A DNA stretch of 64,000 nucleotides from Collinsella aerofaciens (GCF_009876115.1 NZ_WWSY01000003.1:1-64000), one strand, 5' to 3'; shown: positions 29,616 to 38,271, counted from the first letter of the stretch. Numbers and translations: made by a program. Notes: generated from the letters alone by a model not told the origin.

Positions 29616-31259
29616 TTAGTGCTTTACCGGTGCGCCGCAATGTGGGCAGAATTGAGAATCGGGCGTAAGCGGGCTTCCGCACGAGCTACAGAATCGCGGC
29701 GCATCCGAGGGCGCAGGAGCCTGCTGCGGCTGGGCCTGAGCCTGCTGTCCGACGAAATTCTGCGGCATCGTCTGCTGAGACGCTGTATATGCGGTGTTAT
29801 TCGCAACCGCCCCATATGCCTTAGAGTGTTTGCGCATGCGAATGACAAAGAAGCCGCCAACGCCCGCAGCAAGAAGAATCGCAACTACAACGACAATGAT
29901 AATTGGGTTGAACGAGGATGAGCTGTCTTCCTTTTGCGAATCGGCCAAAAGGGATTGCTGGGAGATGCCACTCTTGTAGACATCGATCCTAAAGCCGTCA
30001 TCCTTATTATCTTGAACGGCATAAATCAATGAGCAGTCCTTCGAGAACCACGCAGATCCCAAGTAGCCGTCGTCGCCTACGCGGTCGTATTCCAGCGAAC
30101 CCCTCAAATTGATCTGAGAATGAGCGCCCGTCTTTGTATCGATCAGATACAACAGATTGTTATCGTTGTCGTCCGAACCATTGGCCAATGCAAACCTGCC
30201 GTCATTCGATAGAGCACCATATTCATCTTCACTCATAAAGGGGAGATCATTAGGGTACTTAGTCCTCCATTTTGTTTCGCCTGTCTTGTTATCGACGACA
30301 ATCATTTCAAGGCTTTCGAGCTCAGAAGAGCTGGAGCCAAGTCCATCACAGTTTTCGTTATACAAGCCAAGAACGAGCGATCCGTCCTGATTAAGCGAGT
30401 TATGTTCCAGGTTGCTGTAGTAGATAGAGGTTGCGTCGCCTTTTTTCGAGACATAGCAGCTCGAACCGACAGCAGCGCCGTCATCGTTAACGACAACCGT
30501 ATTGCCCGCCCTGTCAAATTCAGACGTGTTGACGGCTTCCTTGTCCTTCAGGTCGAGCGTTACCACGTCGTAGTACGAATGTGAATCGTAATCGTCGCCG
30601 CAATAATCTCGTATAACGTAGCCGTATTTGCCGTCATTAGAAATCCAAGCAGGGCCATCCAAAGAGTAGTCATCGGATGACGTAAATTCGTATTTAGTCG
30701 TTGTATTGCTGTTCTCAAAATCAACTACGCTAAAAACCGCGTAATAATCCTCTGAACGCGAATCATATACTAGGGATGTTATAAACAGTGATTTATTGTC
30801 CTTAGATATTTGAAGCCTGACATCGCCATCATCGTCATCAAGCACGTCAGATGGAACCGCGGAGCCCAGCGGATATTCTTCTGACTTGTCATTGGACAGA
30901 TCATATGCAATTACGGAATCGTTCGCTCTATTGAAACAGTAAAAGGTCTTTTCGTCGGCTGAAAAGCAGTATGCATTTTTATAGTCATCACTCTCGGAAT
31001 CAATATCCACTATGGTGCGAGACCAATCCTCGGTGTCTAGTAAATAGAACTTTTCTTCAGATGTATCCCCGTACAGCACATACCTTCCAGAGGGCGAACG
31101 GTTTACATATATCGAATTCTCAAGCTCATACGTGTCCTTGAGCTCGGGCGTGGGAACGTCGGCAGCGTAGGCACCGAGCGGCGCCACGACAAGACTGGCA
31201 GCCAGTGCAAGGCCGGCCGTAAGGAGCATCCCCCATTTCATTTTTCTCGTTCTTGGCAT
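29616..31259 (-). CDS. Secreted beta-propeller protein with membrane helix and zinc ribbon
   Basis: I do not recognise a named family for the 547-residue whole. It has a signal peptide (about 1-32, ending GAYAAD), about 400 residues of repeated beta-strand units of WD40/TolB-like type (for example SPSGRYVLYGDTSEEKFYLLD), a membrane helix (about 455-478), a Gln/Ala/Pro linker and a C-terminal zinc ribbon with two CxxC pairs (FCSSCGSPLTPDSQFCPHCG). This predicts an outer sensor-like propeller and a cytoplasmic zinc ribbon. The propeller is rich in Asp, Ser and Tyr. GAAAGGGGCAACC precedes the ATG. The next gene is the DUF6020 protein. Confidence 0.7.
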   Translation of the reverse strand: MPRTRKMKWGMLLTAGLALAASLVVAPLGAYAADVPTPELKDTYELENSIYVNRSPSGRYVLYGDTSEEKFYLLDTEDWSRTIVDIDSESDDYKNAYCFSADEKTFYCFNRANDSVIAYDLSNDKSEEYPLGSAVPSDVLDDDDGDVRLQISKDNKSLFITSLVYDSRSEDYYAVFSVVDFENSNTTTKYEFTSSDDYSLDGPAWISNDGKYGYVIRDYCGDDYDSHSYYDVVTLDLKDKEAVNTSEFDRAGNTVVVNDDGAAVGSSCYVSKKGDATSIYYSNLEHNSLNQDGSLVLGLYNENCDGLGSSSSELESLEMIVVDNKTGETKWRTKYPNDLPFMSEDEYGALSNDGRFALANGSDDNDNNLLYLIDTKTGAHSQINLRGSLEYDRVGDDGYLGSAWFSKDCSLIYAVQDNKDDGFRIDVYKSGISQQSLLADSQKEDSSSSFNPIIIVVVVAILLAAGVGGFFVIRMRKHSKAYGAVANNTAYTASQQTMPQNFVGQQAQAQPQQAPAPSDAPRFCSSCGSPLTPDSQFCPHCGAPVKH

Positions 31260-31378
31260 GGTTGCCCCTTTCGATTGAGAGGTGAGTATGACCTGAGACT
31301 ACGCTAAGCCCGAAAAATCAAAATGTGTTGCGCAACAATTCTCAGCGTGCAAAAAAGTCGGTAACGCCTGATGAAAAT

Positions 31379-31432
31379 GGGACGGGGATTAAATAATCAT
31401 TCGGTCCCCAATGATTATTTAATCCCCGTCCC
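31379..31432. repeat. Perfect 23-bp inverted repeat, GGGACGGG type, copy 2
   Basis: Arms at 31379-31401 and 31410-31432 are exact complements around the loop CGGTCCCC. The arm begins GGGACGGGGATTAAATAATC. The first eight bases and the AAAATGGGACGGG flank match the repeat at 10935, while the remainder of the arm is unrelated. It could terminate the zinc-ribbon gene at 31440-31733. A decayed half copy, GGGGCGGGGATTTAAATCAT, lies at 31841-31860. Confidence 0.85.
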
Positions 31433-31439
31433 AGAAAAA

Positions 31440-31733
31440 TCACCGGTGGTTGACCGGAGCGCCGCAGTTTTGGCAGAAGGATGCGTTTGCTTCCAACATT
31501 GAGCCACACTGTGCGCAAAAATGAGCGGGCTCAACTGGCTGAGCATCATCGACCATGGTTGACACCTGCTGTGCCGGCGGGACCTGCTGTATAGGAGGCA
31601 TTTGCTGGTACGGATTGGACTGAGGAGGCTGAGGCTTATTCGACGATTCCTTGTTCAAGATAACAGCAAAGGCGACAGCCGCGACGCCGCCAAATACAAC
31701 GAGCAAAACGAGAAGATCGAATACACTAATCAT
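31440..31733 (-). CDS. Small membrane-anchored zinc-ribbon protein
   Basis: The 97-residue product has one N-terminal membrane helix (about residues 4-26), a Pro/Gln-rich linker (about 30-62) and a C-terminal zinc ribbon with FCAQCGSMLEANASFCQNCG. The ribbon closely resembles that of the neighbouring beta-propeller protein, so the two may work together or share an origin. AGGAGC lies about ten bases before the ATG. No catalytic motif is visible; function unknown. Confidence 0.7.
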   Translation of the reverse strand: MISVFDLLVLLVVFGGVAAVAFAVILNKESSNKPQPPQSNPYQQMPPIQQVPPAQQVSTMVDDAQPVEPAHFCAQCGSMLEANASFCQNCGAPVNHR

Positions 31734-31939
31734 CGCACATCAGCTCCTCATGTAGCGAAAGATGACGGATGCCGAGATTTTATCGCCGCGCCGCAAGCCC
31801 CTCCTAGTGCGCAACACCCATCCACCCTGCATGATTTTCTGGGGCGGGGATTTAAATCATTGGGGAATGGTGCGTGGCAAGCGGGGGTCTTCGGGGTATA
31901 AGACGGCTAATTGTATGCCGCCCTATGAAAGGAACCCTT

Positions 31940-32482
31940 ATGCCCAGCGTTGCCGTTCTTGCCGCCGATGGCTTTGAAACGATTGAATGCCTGACCATGG
32001 TCGATGTCATGCGTCGCGGCGGCGTGCGTGCCACGCTCGTCTCGATCATGCCCACGCGCGAGGTCGTAAGCTCGCTGCAGATTCCCGTAACCTGCGACGC
32101 ACTCTTTGACGAGATTAACTTTGACGAGTATGACTGCGTCGTGCTGCCCGGCGGTCTGCCCGGCGCCACCAACCTGCGCGCCGACCAGCGCGTCTGCGAC
32201 GTAGTCTGTGAGTTCGCCGCGACCAAGCATGTTGCCGCCATCTGCGCCGCCCCGTTTATCCTGGGCGAGCTCGACCTGCTCGAGGGACGCCATGCCACGT
32301 GCTTCCCCGGCTTTGAGAAGAGCTTCCCCGAGGGCGCCTATACCGGCGACAAGGTCACGCACGACGGCAACATCATCACCGCCAGCGGCATGGCCCAGTC
32401 GCTCCCCTTTGCGCTTGAGCTGCTGCGTACGCTCGCCGGCGACAAGGCTGTCGAGAAGGTTGCCGAGGGCATTCAGCTATGA
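31940..32482 (+). CDS. DJ-1/PfpI-family protein
   Basis: The 180-residue protein belongs to the DJ-1/ThiJ/PfpI superfamily, with the nucleophile elbow in VAAICAAPFILGE (Cys near residue 105), the acidic residue in ADGFETIE near the N-terminus and GGLPGATNLR. Members act as chaperones, glyoxalases or deglycases; the exact role here is open. I start at 31940, where AAAGGAACCCTT is the ribosome site. Its stop overlaps the maf start in ATGA, so the two are coupled. Confidence 0.88.
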   Translation: MPSVAVLAADGFETIECLTMVDVMRRGGVRATLVSIMPTREVVSSLQIPVTCDALFDEINFDEYDCVVLPGGLPGATNLRADQRVCDVVCEFAATKHVAAICAAPFILGELDLLEGRHATCFPGFEKSFPEGAYTGDKVTHDGNIITASGMAQSLPFALELLRTLAGDKAVEKVAEGIQL

Positions 32483-33060
32483 TTTTGGCTTCGCAATCAC
32501 CGCGCCGCATCGAGTTGATGCGCGAAGCGGGCTACGACATCCGCGTCATTCCCGCTGACATCGACGAGACTCCTTTTGATGACGAGGCCCCACTTACGCT
32601 TGTCGAGCGCTTAGCTCGCGCGAAGGCTGCCGCCGTTGCCGCCGAGCACGCCGAGCCCAATGAGCTGACCATCGCGGCCGACACCATCGTCACCTTCGAT
32701 GGCAAGATTTTGGGTAAGCCGGCAAACGAGGACGAAGCCCGCACCATGCTCCACGAGCTCTCGGGGCGCACGCACCAGGTCGCAACCGGCGTCTGCATCG
32801 TCAGAGCCGGAGACGCCACAGCCCCGCACGCCGCCGAGAGCCTGTCGTTTGTCGATGTGACCGACGTAACGTTCTATGAGCTCACCGACGAGCAGATTGA
32901 GCGCTACGTCACCTCAGGCGAGCCCATGGACAAAGCCGGCGCCTACGGCATCCAGGGCGTCGGCGGGCGCATGCTCGTGCATGATATTTCGGGCGACTTC
33001 TACAACGTGGTGGGCCTGCCCATCGCTCGCGTCGCGCGCGAGATTCAAAAAGTATCGTAA
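32479..33060 (+). CDS. maf: Maf-family nucleotide pyrophosphatase
   Basis: Maf proteins hydrolyse non-canonical or excess nucleoside triphosphates (dTTP/UTP or m7GTP types) to monophosphates. The 193-residue protein has the N-terminal LASQSPRRIELM motif, ADTIVTFDGKILGKP and the C-terminal DKAGAYGIQG, in family order. It overlaps the DJ-1-like gene by four bases. Confidence 0.93.
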   Translation: MILASQSPRRIELMREAGYDIRVIPADIDETPFDDEAPLTLVERLARAKAAAVAAEHAEPNELTIAADTIVTFDGKILGKPANEDEARTMLHELSGRTHQVATGVCIVRAGDATAPHAAESLSFVDVTDVTFYELTDEQIERYVTSGEPMDKAGAYGIQGVGGRMLVHDISGDFYNVVGLPIARVAREIQKVS

Positions 33061-33161
33061 TTGCATCTGGCGCTGGGTATCCCCCAGCGCCTACAATTTC
33101 GGCGTACCGTACGGATCCCGACCGGGCATAAGGCCCGGCGGAAAACCGATAGGAGTAAAAC

Positions 33162-34163
33162 ATGGATACACTGCTTGAGGCCATTGACGTTTGCGATGTC
33201 GATGGCTTTTGCTTTGGCAACTATACGGACGAGGAGGCCGGCACCGGTTGCACCGTAATCGTGGCACCCGAGGGCGCCACCGGCGGTGTTGACGTTCGCG
33301 GCGGTGCCCCGGCATCGCGCGAGACCGACCTGCTGCGTCCCGAGAACACCGTGGACAAGGTCCACGCCGTCTGCCTTTCGGGCGGATCGGCCTTTGGTCT
33401 GGAGGCCGCAAGCGGCGTCGCCCGCGAGCTTGAGAGCCGCGGTATCGGCCTTCCCGTCGGCCCCACGCAGGTGCCCATCGTGTGCTCCAGCTGCATCTTC
33501 GACCTCGCCTTTGGCGACCCCACCGTACGCCCCGACATTGAGGCTGGCATCTCCGCCGCGCGCGAGGCACTCGACAACACCCCCACCACGCTCGAGCAGG
33601 GCAATGTAGGTGCCGGCACCGGTGCCACCGTGGGCAAACTCATGGGCCCCGCCACCTGCATGAAGGCCGGCCTTGGCGCTGCCGCCGTGGCGCTCGGCCC
33701 TGTTAAGGTGGGTGCCGTGGTCTCGGTCAACGCCTGCGGCAATGTCGTCGACCCCTCCACCGGTGAATGGGTCGCTGGTATGCGCGCTGCAGCAGATAGC
33801 GACCAGATCGTCGACATGGAGCTCGCAGCCTTTGCCGCCGCCGGCTCTATGCAGATGCCGCTCGACCGCACCAACACCACCATCAGCTGCATCGTCACCA
33901 ACGTTGAGCTCACCAAGGCCCAGGCCACCAAGGTCTCCCAGATGGCCGCAGACGCCTATGCGCACGCCATCCGCCCCACGCACACCACGAACGACGGCGA
34001 CACCATCTACACCCTCGCCAGCGGCAAACTAGACACTCAGACAAGCGCCGCCGTACCCCTAGACCTACTGGGCATGCTCGCCGTAAGGGCCCTACAGACC
34101 GCCATCGTAAACGGAGCCAAAACCGCCAAAACCTCCCACGGCATCCCCGGCGCCGCAAAGTAA
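33162..34163 (+). CDS. P1-family (DmpA/NylC-like) autoprocessing peptidase
   Basis: The 333-residue protein belongs to peptidase family S58/P1, N-terminal nucleophile hydrolases that cut themselves into two chains. The likely cleavage site is in DRTNTTISCIV (about residue 237-247), where the Thr after Asn would become the nucleophile, as in NylC. The N-terminal part has GAGTGATVGKL and LSGGSAFGLEAASGVA, typical of the family. Aminopeptidase or amide hydrolase activity is likely; the substrate is unknown. GATAGGAGTAAAAC precedes the ATG. A GGCGCTGGG/CCCAGCGCC hairpin lies between it and maf. Confidence 0.86.
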   Translation: MDTLLEAIDVCDVDGFCFGNYTDEEAGTGCTVIVAPEGATGGVDVRGGAPASRETDLLRPENTVDKVHAVCLSGGSAFGLEAASGVARELESRGIGLPVGPTQVPIVCSSCIFDLAFGDPTVRPDIEAGISAAREALDNTPTTLEQGNVGAGTGATVGKLMGPATCMKAGLGAAAVALGPVKVGAVVSVNACGNVVDPSTGEWVAGMRAAADSDQIVDMELAAFAAAGSMQMPLDRTNTTISCIVTNVELTKAQATKVSQMAADAYAHAIRPTHTTNDGDTIYTLASGKLDTQTSAAVPLDLLGMLAVRALQTAIVNGAKTAKTSHGIPGAAK

Positions 34164-34175
34164 CCTAACCTGACC

Positions 34176-34300
34176 GGTTGCCCGGTGGGGCTTGGTTATG
34201 TTTGCTGCTCTACAGTCCTGGCTCGCACGTAGAGCACATTAAGTGCTCTTCGGCTCGTGCGGAACTCGCGACAAACATAACCAAGCTCCACCGGGCAACC
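34176..34300. repeat. Core-conserved palindromic element A, copy 1
   Basis: Outer arms of 28 bases (34176-34203 and 34273-34300, one mismatch) start GGTTGCCCGGTGGGG. The core between them contains ACAGTCCTGGCTCGCACG, AGAGCACATTAAGTGCTCT and CGGCTCGTGCGGAACT. The core recurs, inverted, at 34418-34478, while the outer arms there are entirely different. Confidence 0.85.
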
Positions 34301-34336
34301 TACTCAACAAGATCCCTTTCAGCCCAGGCCCCTGTG

Positions 34337-34369
34337 TACCGCGCGTCCAAGATCTTCAAATTCAGGTAG
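34337..34369 (+). pseudogene. Possible remnant of a glycosyltransferase 3' end
   Basis: On the plus strand the last codons read VYRASKIFKFR and stop. The neighbouring glycosyltransferase on the minus strand ends LYHLASKIFKFN and stop. A shared SKIFKF terminus followed by a stop, with no gene body upstream, suggests a deletion remnant of a paralogous glycosyltransferase gene. Chance cannot be excluded for such a short match. Confidence 0.3.
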
Positions 34370-34394
34370 CCTGACAATCGATTCTTATAGCAAA

Positions 34395-34504
34395 GGCCCC
34401 TTGGCCTTTAGTTTGATACAAGTTCCGCATGAGCCGGAAAGCACTTAATGTGCTTTCCGTGCGAGCAGGACTGTTCGCAGTAGCAAACTAAAGGCCAAGG
34501 GGCC
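34395..34504. repeat. Core-conserved palindromic element A, copy 2
   Basis: Outer arms of 21 bases (34395-34415 and 34484-34504) are perfect complements beginning GGCCCCTTGGCCTTTAGTTT. The reverse complement of the core contains ACAGTCCTGCTCGCACG, AAAGCACATTAAGTGCTTT and CGGCTCATGCGGAACT, clearly the same as copy 1 and with paired changes in the inner stem. Confidence 0.85.
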
Positions 34505-34536
34505 CAGTCAACCTATCAGCAGCGATTACTCAGCAG

Positions 34537-35568
34537 CTAGTTGAATTTAAAGATCTTTGAGGCAAGATGGTATAGGCCGAGTGTGGTTTTGTCTCCGGCC
34601 CGTCCACGCAGGTTGGTAAAGAATCCGACCACGCCGTAGCGAGCGCGACGATACATGCGCTCGTCGTACTCTTTCAGGTCCTTCCACAGCGTCTTCAGGC
34701 GCTCATCGGCACAATCTTCCTCGGAAAGCTTGGTGAGCACCGAGCAAATCGCCATCATCATGGTGAAGTAGCCCATCATGTACGAACGCAGGCGCGAGGA
34801 CTCAACGTCCTGGTACAGGTGGAACGATTCCATCATGATGCGCGTTACGCGGAACTGTTGACCCAGGCGCTTGACCATCGTGGCCTCATTGACGCTCTGG
34901 CCCTCGCGACCGATAAAGTAGCGATAGAGGTCGATGTCGGCGTAGTACATGGTCTTGCAGCGCGGCAGCGGTACGTATGCGTAGATATTATCCACGTAGA
35001 ACGTGTGTGCCGGCATAGGCAGATTGGACTCGCGCAGCACATCGGTGCGATAGCACAGGCTGTGCATGAGCAGGTTCTGATCGGGACGGAAGTGTCCGAT
35101 CTGGTCCCAAGAGAAAATCTTTTTGCGCGGCAGGGCAAACTTGTAGCCAATAGCGGTATGTGTGCCCTCGTAAACCTTCTCGTACACGTAGTTCGAGATA
35201 AACAGGTCGACGCGCTGGTCGCGCTCCTCAAAGCCACGCAGAATCGACAGCATGGTCGAAAGCGCCGCACCGTCGAGCCAGTCATCCGAGTCAACGACCT
35301 TGTAGTACGTGCCATGCGCCTCGCGCAGGCCCGAGAGGACGGCGATACCGTGGCCGCCATTCTCCTGGTGCACCGCGCGGATGATTCCGGGATAACGGGC
35401 CTCCCACTCGTCGGCCTTGACGGCCGTCTCGTCCTTGGAGCCGTCGTCTACTACGATGATCTCGATATCGGTGGCGTAATTGCTCCCCTCCAAGATGGAG
35501 GTGATGCAATGGTCCATATCCTTGGCGGCGTTATATGAGGGAATACCGAATGTTATGACTTTATGCAT
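34537..35568 (-). CDS. GT2-family glycosyltransferase
   Basis: The 343-residue enzyme has a GT-A fold N-terminal domain with GIPSYNA, the nucleotide-sugar motif VVDDGSKDET near residue 40 and the metal-binding DSDD in VVDSDDWLDG near 92. The C-terminal half is helical, without clear membrane segments. It follows glf with an 8-base overlap, so it may transfer galactofuranose or act in the same surface-glycan pathway. I start at 35568 (MHKVITFG); ATG at 35586 is possible. The donor sugar is an inference from context. Confidence 0.85.
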   Translation of the reverse strand: MHKVITFGIPSYNAAKDMDHCITSILEGSNYATDIEIIVVDDGSKDETAVKADEWEARYPGIIRAVHQENGGHGIAVLSGLREAHGTYYKVVDSDDWLDGAALSTMLSILRGFEERDQRVDLFISNYVYEKVYEGTHTAIGYKFALPRKKIFSWDQIGHFRPDQNLLMHSLCYRTDVLRESNLPMPAHTFYVDNIYAYVPLPRCKTMYYADIDLYRYFIGREGQSVNEATMVKRLGQQFRVTRIMMESFHLYQDVESSRLRSYMMGYFTMMMAICSVLTKLSEEDCADERLKTLWKDLKEYDERMYRRARYGVVGFFTNLRGRAGDKTTLGLYHLASKIFKFN

Positions 35569-36763
35569 GGCAGGCGATAATCTCATCCGAAAGATCGAGG
35601 GCGGAATTGGTCACGGCGTCCATATCGTAGTAACGATACTCGGCCAGACGACCCACCGGGTGGAAGTTCGTCAGGTTCTGGACGCGCTCAAGATAGCGCT
35701 CGTAGAGCTCACGGTTCTCGGGCTCCAGGATAGCGTAGTACGGCGTCTCGCCCGAGCCGGGCGTATAGGCCTTGGAGTACTCCTTCATGATGGTGGTCTT
35801 GCCGGGCAAAACCTGACCGGTCATGTTCTTGAACTCGGTGATGCGCGTATAGTCCTCGCTCGTGGTGTAGTTGACGGTGCCCACGGGCTGGAACTGGTCC
35901 ATATCGAGCGTCTCGAACTTCATATCGAGCGTGCGGTACGGCAGCGCGCCCAGGTCGAGGTTGAACAGCTCGTCGAGTGGACCGGTGTAGACGATCTCGC
36001 CACCATAGACCTTGCCGTCGATCTTGACGGTGGTCTCGTCGATTTCAAAGAGGTCACGGGCGTCTACGTCACAGAATACGTCGATCAAATCGTGATCGAG
36101 CATATGCTCGAACAGCGCGGTATAGCCGTCCTGCGGCATACCCTGGAAAGGAGCCTGCGGGAAGTAGCGATCGTCATCGCCCACAAAGACGGGGACGCGG
36201 CCGGTGATCGAGGGGTCGATCTGGTCGGGCGTCTGGCCCCACTGCTTCATGGTGTAATGCAAAAAGACGTTCTCATAGACATAATCGGCGACCTCGGCAA
36301 GATCCGGGTCGTTCTTCTTGCGCAGCTCCATAATGGGCACCTTGACGTCCTTGCCAAAGGTCTCCACGAGCTTTTGGTACAGTTCCTCGCCGCGCTCATC
36401 GCCAAAGGCGAGCTTGAGGCTCGCATGGTTAAAGGGCACGGGCATAAGGGTGCCGTTGATGTTGGCGAGCACCTTGTGCTGGTAGTCCGTCCACTTGGTA
36501 AAGCGCGACAGGAAGTTATGGACGCGCTCATTAAAAGTGTGATAGATGTGCGGACCGTACTCGTGGACCAGGATTCCGGCCTCGTCAGTGCAGTCGTAGG
36601 CATTACCCGCGATGTGGCCGCGACGCTCCAAAACGGCAACACGATAGCCGATAGTTTCGGCAAGACGGCGGGCGCAAACGGCACCGGCATAACCGGCGCC
36701 GACAACGATCATGTCGTACGCACCGGCATTAAAGCCTTCAGGCAGGCCTGAGGTAATCTGCAT
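35561..36763 (-). CDS. glf: UDP-galactopyranose mutase
   Basis: Glf interconverts UDP-galactopyranose and UDP-galactofuranose, using reduced FAD, to supply Galf for surface polysaccharide. The 400-residue protein has the dinucleotide-binding MIVVGAGYAGAVCARRLAE (about residues 18-36), GGHIAGNAYD-like RRGHIAGNAYD and YGPHIYHTFNE, and the conserved C-terminal segments GRLAEYRYYDMD. AAGGAGTATCG precedes the ATG. It is followed directly by a glycosyltransferase. Confidence 0.95.
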   Translation of the reverse strand: MQITSGLPEGFNAGAYDMIVVGAGYAGAVCARRLAETIGYRVAVLERRGHIAGNAYDCTDEAGILVHEYGPHIYHTFNERVHNFLSRFTKWTDYQHKVLANINGTLMPVPFNHASLKLAFGDERGEELYQKLVETFGKDVKVPIMELRKKNDPDLAEVADYVYENVFLHYTMKQWGQTPDQIDPSITGRVPVFVGDDDRYFPQAPFQGMPQDGYTALFEHMLDHDLIDVFCDVDARDLFEIDETTVKIDGKVYGGEIVYTGPLDELFNLDLGALPYRTLDMKFETLDMDQFQPVGTVNYTTSEDYTRITEFKNMTGQVLPGKTTIMKEYSKAYTPGSGETPYYAILEPENRELYERYLERVQNLTNFHPVGRLAEYRYYDMDAVTNSALDLSDEIIACHA

Positions 36764-36995
36764 CGATACTCCTTGTCAAAAGCCACACGCTTTTTAACTG
36801 GGCTTTTTCTCGAACATACGTCGAGACATATTTATCAGAGCGATTATAGCGCTAATGCGTCCTATAATGAGCTTGCCACACAAGGAAAGCTCAAGCACCG
36901 CGGCGTACATTATTGAAAGGTAAACCCGCTAGCAGCGGGTTTATTCGTGTACAGCCGAGGGCCTGGAGCTTAGCGAAACGCTTGTAAGGAGTATC
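36764..36995. promoter_or_regulatory. Divergent glf/pta promoter region
   Basis: A TATAAT hexamer at 36863-36868 faces pta and is a good -10 candidate; no strong -35 is visible. Between it and pta lies AAACCCGCTAGCAGCGGGTTT with a short T-rich tail (about 36923-36945), which has the form of a leader hairpin or attenuator. Confidence 0.45.
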
Positions 36996-37976
36996 ATGAG
37001 CGATTTCCTAAACCGTATGAAGTCTGCCGCCAAGGCCGACCTTAAGACCATCGTCCTGCCCGAGGGCGAGGATCCGCGCACCATCGTCGCGGCTAACAAA
37101 ATCATCGAGGAGGGCCTGGCCAACATCGTCATCCTGGGCGATCCCAACGAGATCAACGTCCCCGGCGCCACCGTCATCGATCCGCGCAACGCCGAGAAGC
37201 ACGAGGAGTACGCACAGAAGTTTGCCGAGCTCCGCGCCAAGAAGGGCGTTACCATCGAGCAGGCTCGCGCCCAGGTGATGGACGCCACCTACTTTGGCAC
37301 CATGATGGTCAAGATGGGCGACGCCGACGGCCTGGTCTCCGGCGCCTGCCACTCCACCGCCGACACCCTGCGCCCCGCGCTTCAGATCCTCAAGACCGCC
37401 CCGGGCACCAAGCTGGTCTCGGCCTTCTTCGTGATGTGCACCGACACCCCGCAGTTCGGTACCGACGGCACGCTGATCTTCGCCGACTGCGGCCTCAACA
37501 TCAACCCGTCCTCCGACGAGCTCTCCGAGATCGCCATCGCCTCGGCCCACTCCTGGTCCACCTTCATGGGCAATGTTGAGCCGCACGTGGCCATGCTCTC
37601 CTACTCCACCATGGGCTCCGCCGGTGGCGAGGTCGCCAAGAAGGTCCAGGAGGCCGTGAAGTTCTGCAGGGAGAAGGCTCCCGAGCTCGCCATCGATGGC
37701 GACCTGCAGCTCGATGCCGCCATCGTCCCCACCGTCGCCCAGCTCAAGGCTCCCGGCTCCTCCGTCGCCGGTAAGGCCAACGTGCTCGTGTTCCCCGACC
37801 TCGAGGCCGGCAACATCGGCTACAAGCTGGTCCAGCGCTTCGCCGGCGCCGACGCCTACGGCCCCATCCTGCAGGGCATCGCCAAGCCGGTCAACGACCT
37901 GTCGCGCGGCTGCTCCGCCGACGACATCGTGGGTGTCGTGGCCATCACCGCCGTCCAGGCTCAGATGGCTGAGTAG
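36996..37976 (+). CDS. pta: Phosphate acetyltransferase
   Basis: Pta converts acetyl-CoA and phosphate to acetyl phosphate, the step before acetate kinase. The 326-residue protein is the short single-domain form, with VLPEGEDPRTI near the N-terminus, the GLVSGACHSTADTLRPALQ region near 110 and the C-terminal PDLEAGNIGYKLVQRF and KPVNDLSRGCS motifs. GTAAGGAGTATC precedes the ATG. It is convergent with the two ack genes. A hairpin AAACCCGC/GCGGGTTT about 70 bases upstream may be a leader element. Confidence 0.95.
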   Translation: MSDFLNRMKSAAKADLKTIVLPEGEDPRTIVAANKIIEEGLANIVILGDPNEINVPGATVIDPRNAEKHEEYAQKFAELRAKKGVTIEQARAQVMDATYFGTMMVKMGDADGLVSGACHSTADTLRPALQILKTAPGTKLVSAFFVMCTDTPQFGTDGTLIFADCGLNINPSSDELSEIAIASAHSWSTFMGNVEPHVAMLSYSTMGSAGGEVAKKVQEAVKFCREKAPELAIDGDLQLDAAIVPTVAQLKAPGSSVAGKANVLVFPDLEAGNIGYKLVQRFAGADAYGPILQGIAKPVNDLSRGCSADDIVGVVAITAVQAQMAE

Positions 37977-37996
37977 CGGACGCACTCGCCCGAAGA

Positions 37997-38117
37997 CCGT
38001 ACGGGCTAACCCCTGAAAACGTCCTCGACCAATGAAACGCCCCCGTTCTGCTCCTCCGGAGCTACGAACGAGGGCGTTTCTGGTCTGCGGAGTGTTTTCA
38101 GGGGTTAGCCCGTACGG
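37997..38117. repeat. Triple-nested palindrome with 24-bp arms
   Basis: Perfect outer arms at 37997-38020 and 38094-38117 begin CCGTACGGGCTAACCCCTG. Inside, GACCAATGAAACGCCC (38027 on) pairs with GGGCGTTTCTGGTC (to 38085), and at the centre GCTCC/GGAGC pairs. The whole can fold back as one long cruciform or RNA hairpin just after pta. Confidence 0.85.
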
Positions 38118-38271
38118 CCTTCTACTGCTACGAAGCATTCAGGGCATCTGGAGTGGGCGGCTGCTTGGCTACGAGCTGGGGCTGAGAATCCTGAACGAAT
38201 GGGTGTCATTGCTGAAAGAGCAGGCGTTGCTGGTGACGATCACTTTGGGACTGGAATTTCCGCCTGCTAGT

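Larger units (their letters stand above)
34164..34536. other. Interval with two inverted copies of one palindromic element
   Basis: This 373-base interval holds two related structured repeats (34176-34300 and 34395-34504) in opposite orientation, with a possible gene remnant between them (34337-34369). No intact gene is seen. Confidence 0.7.
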
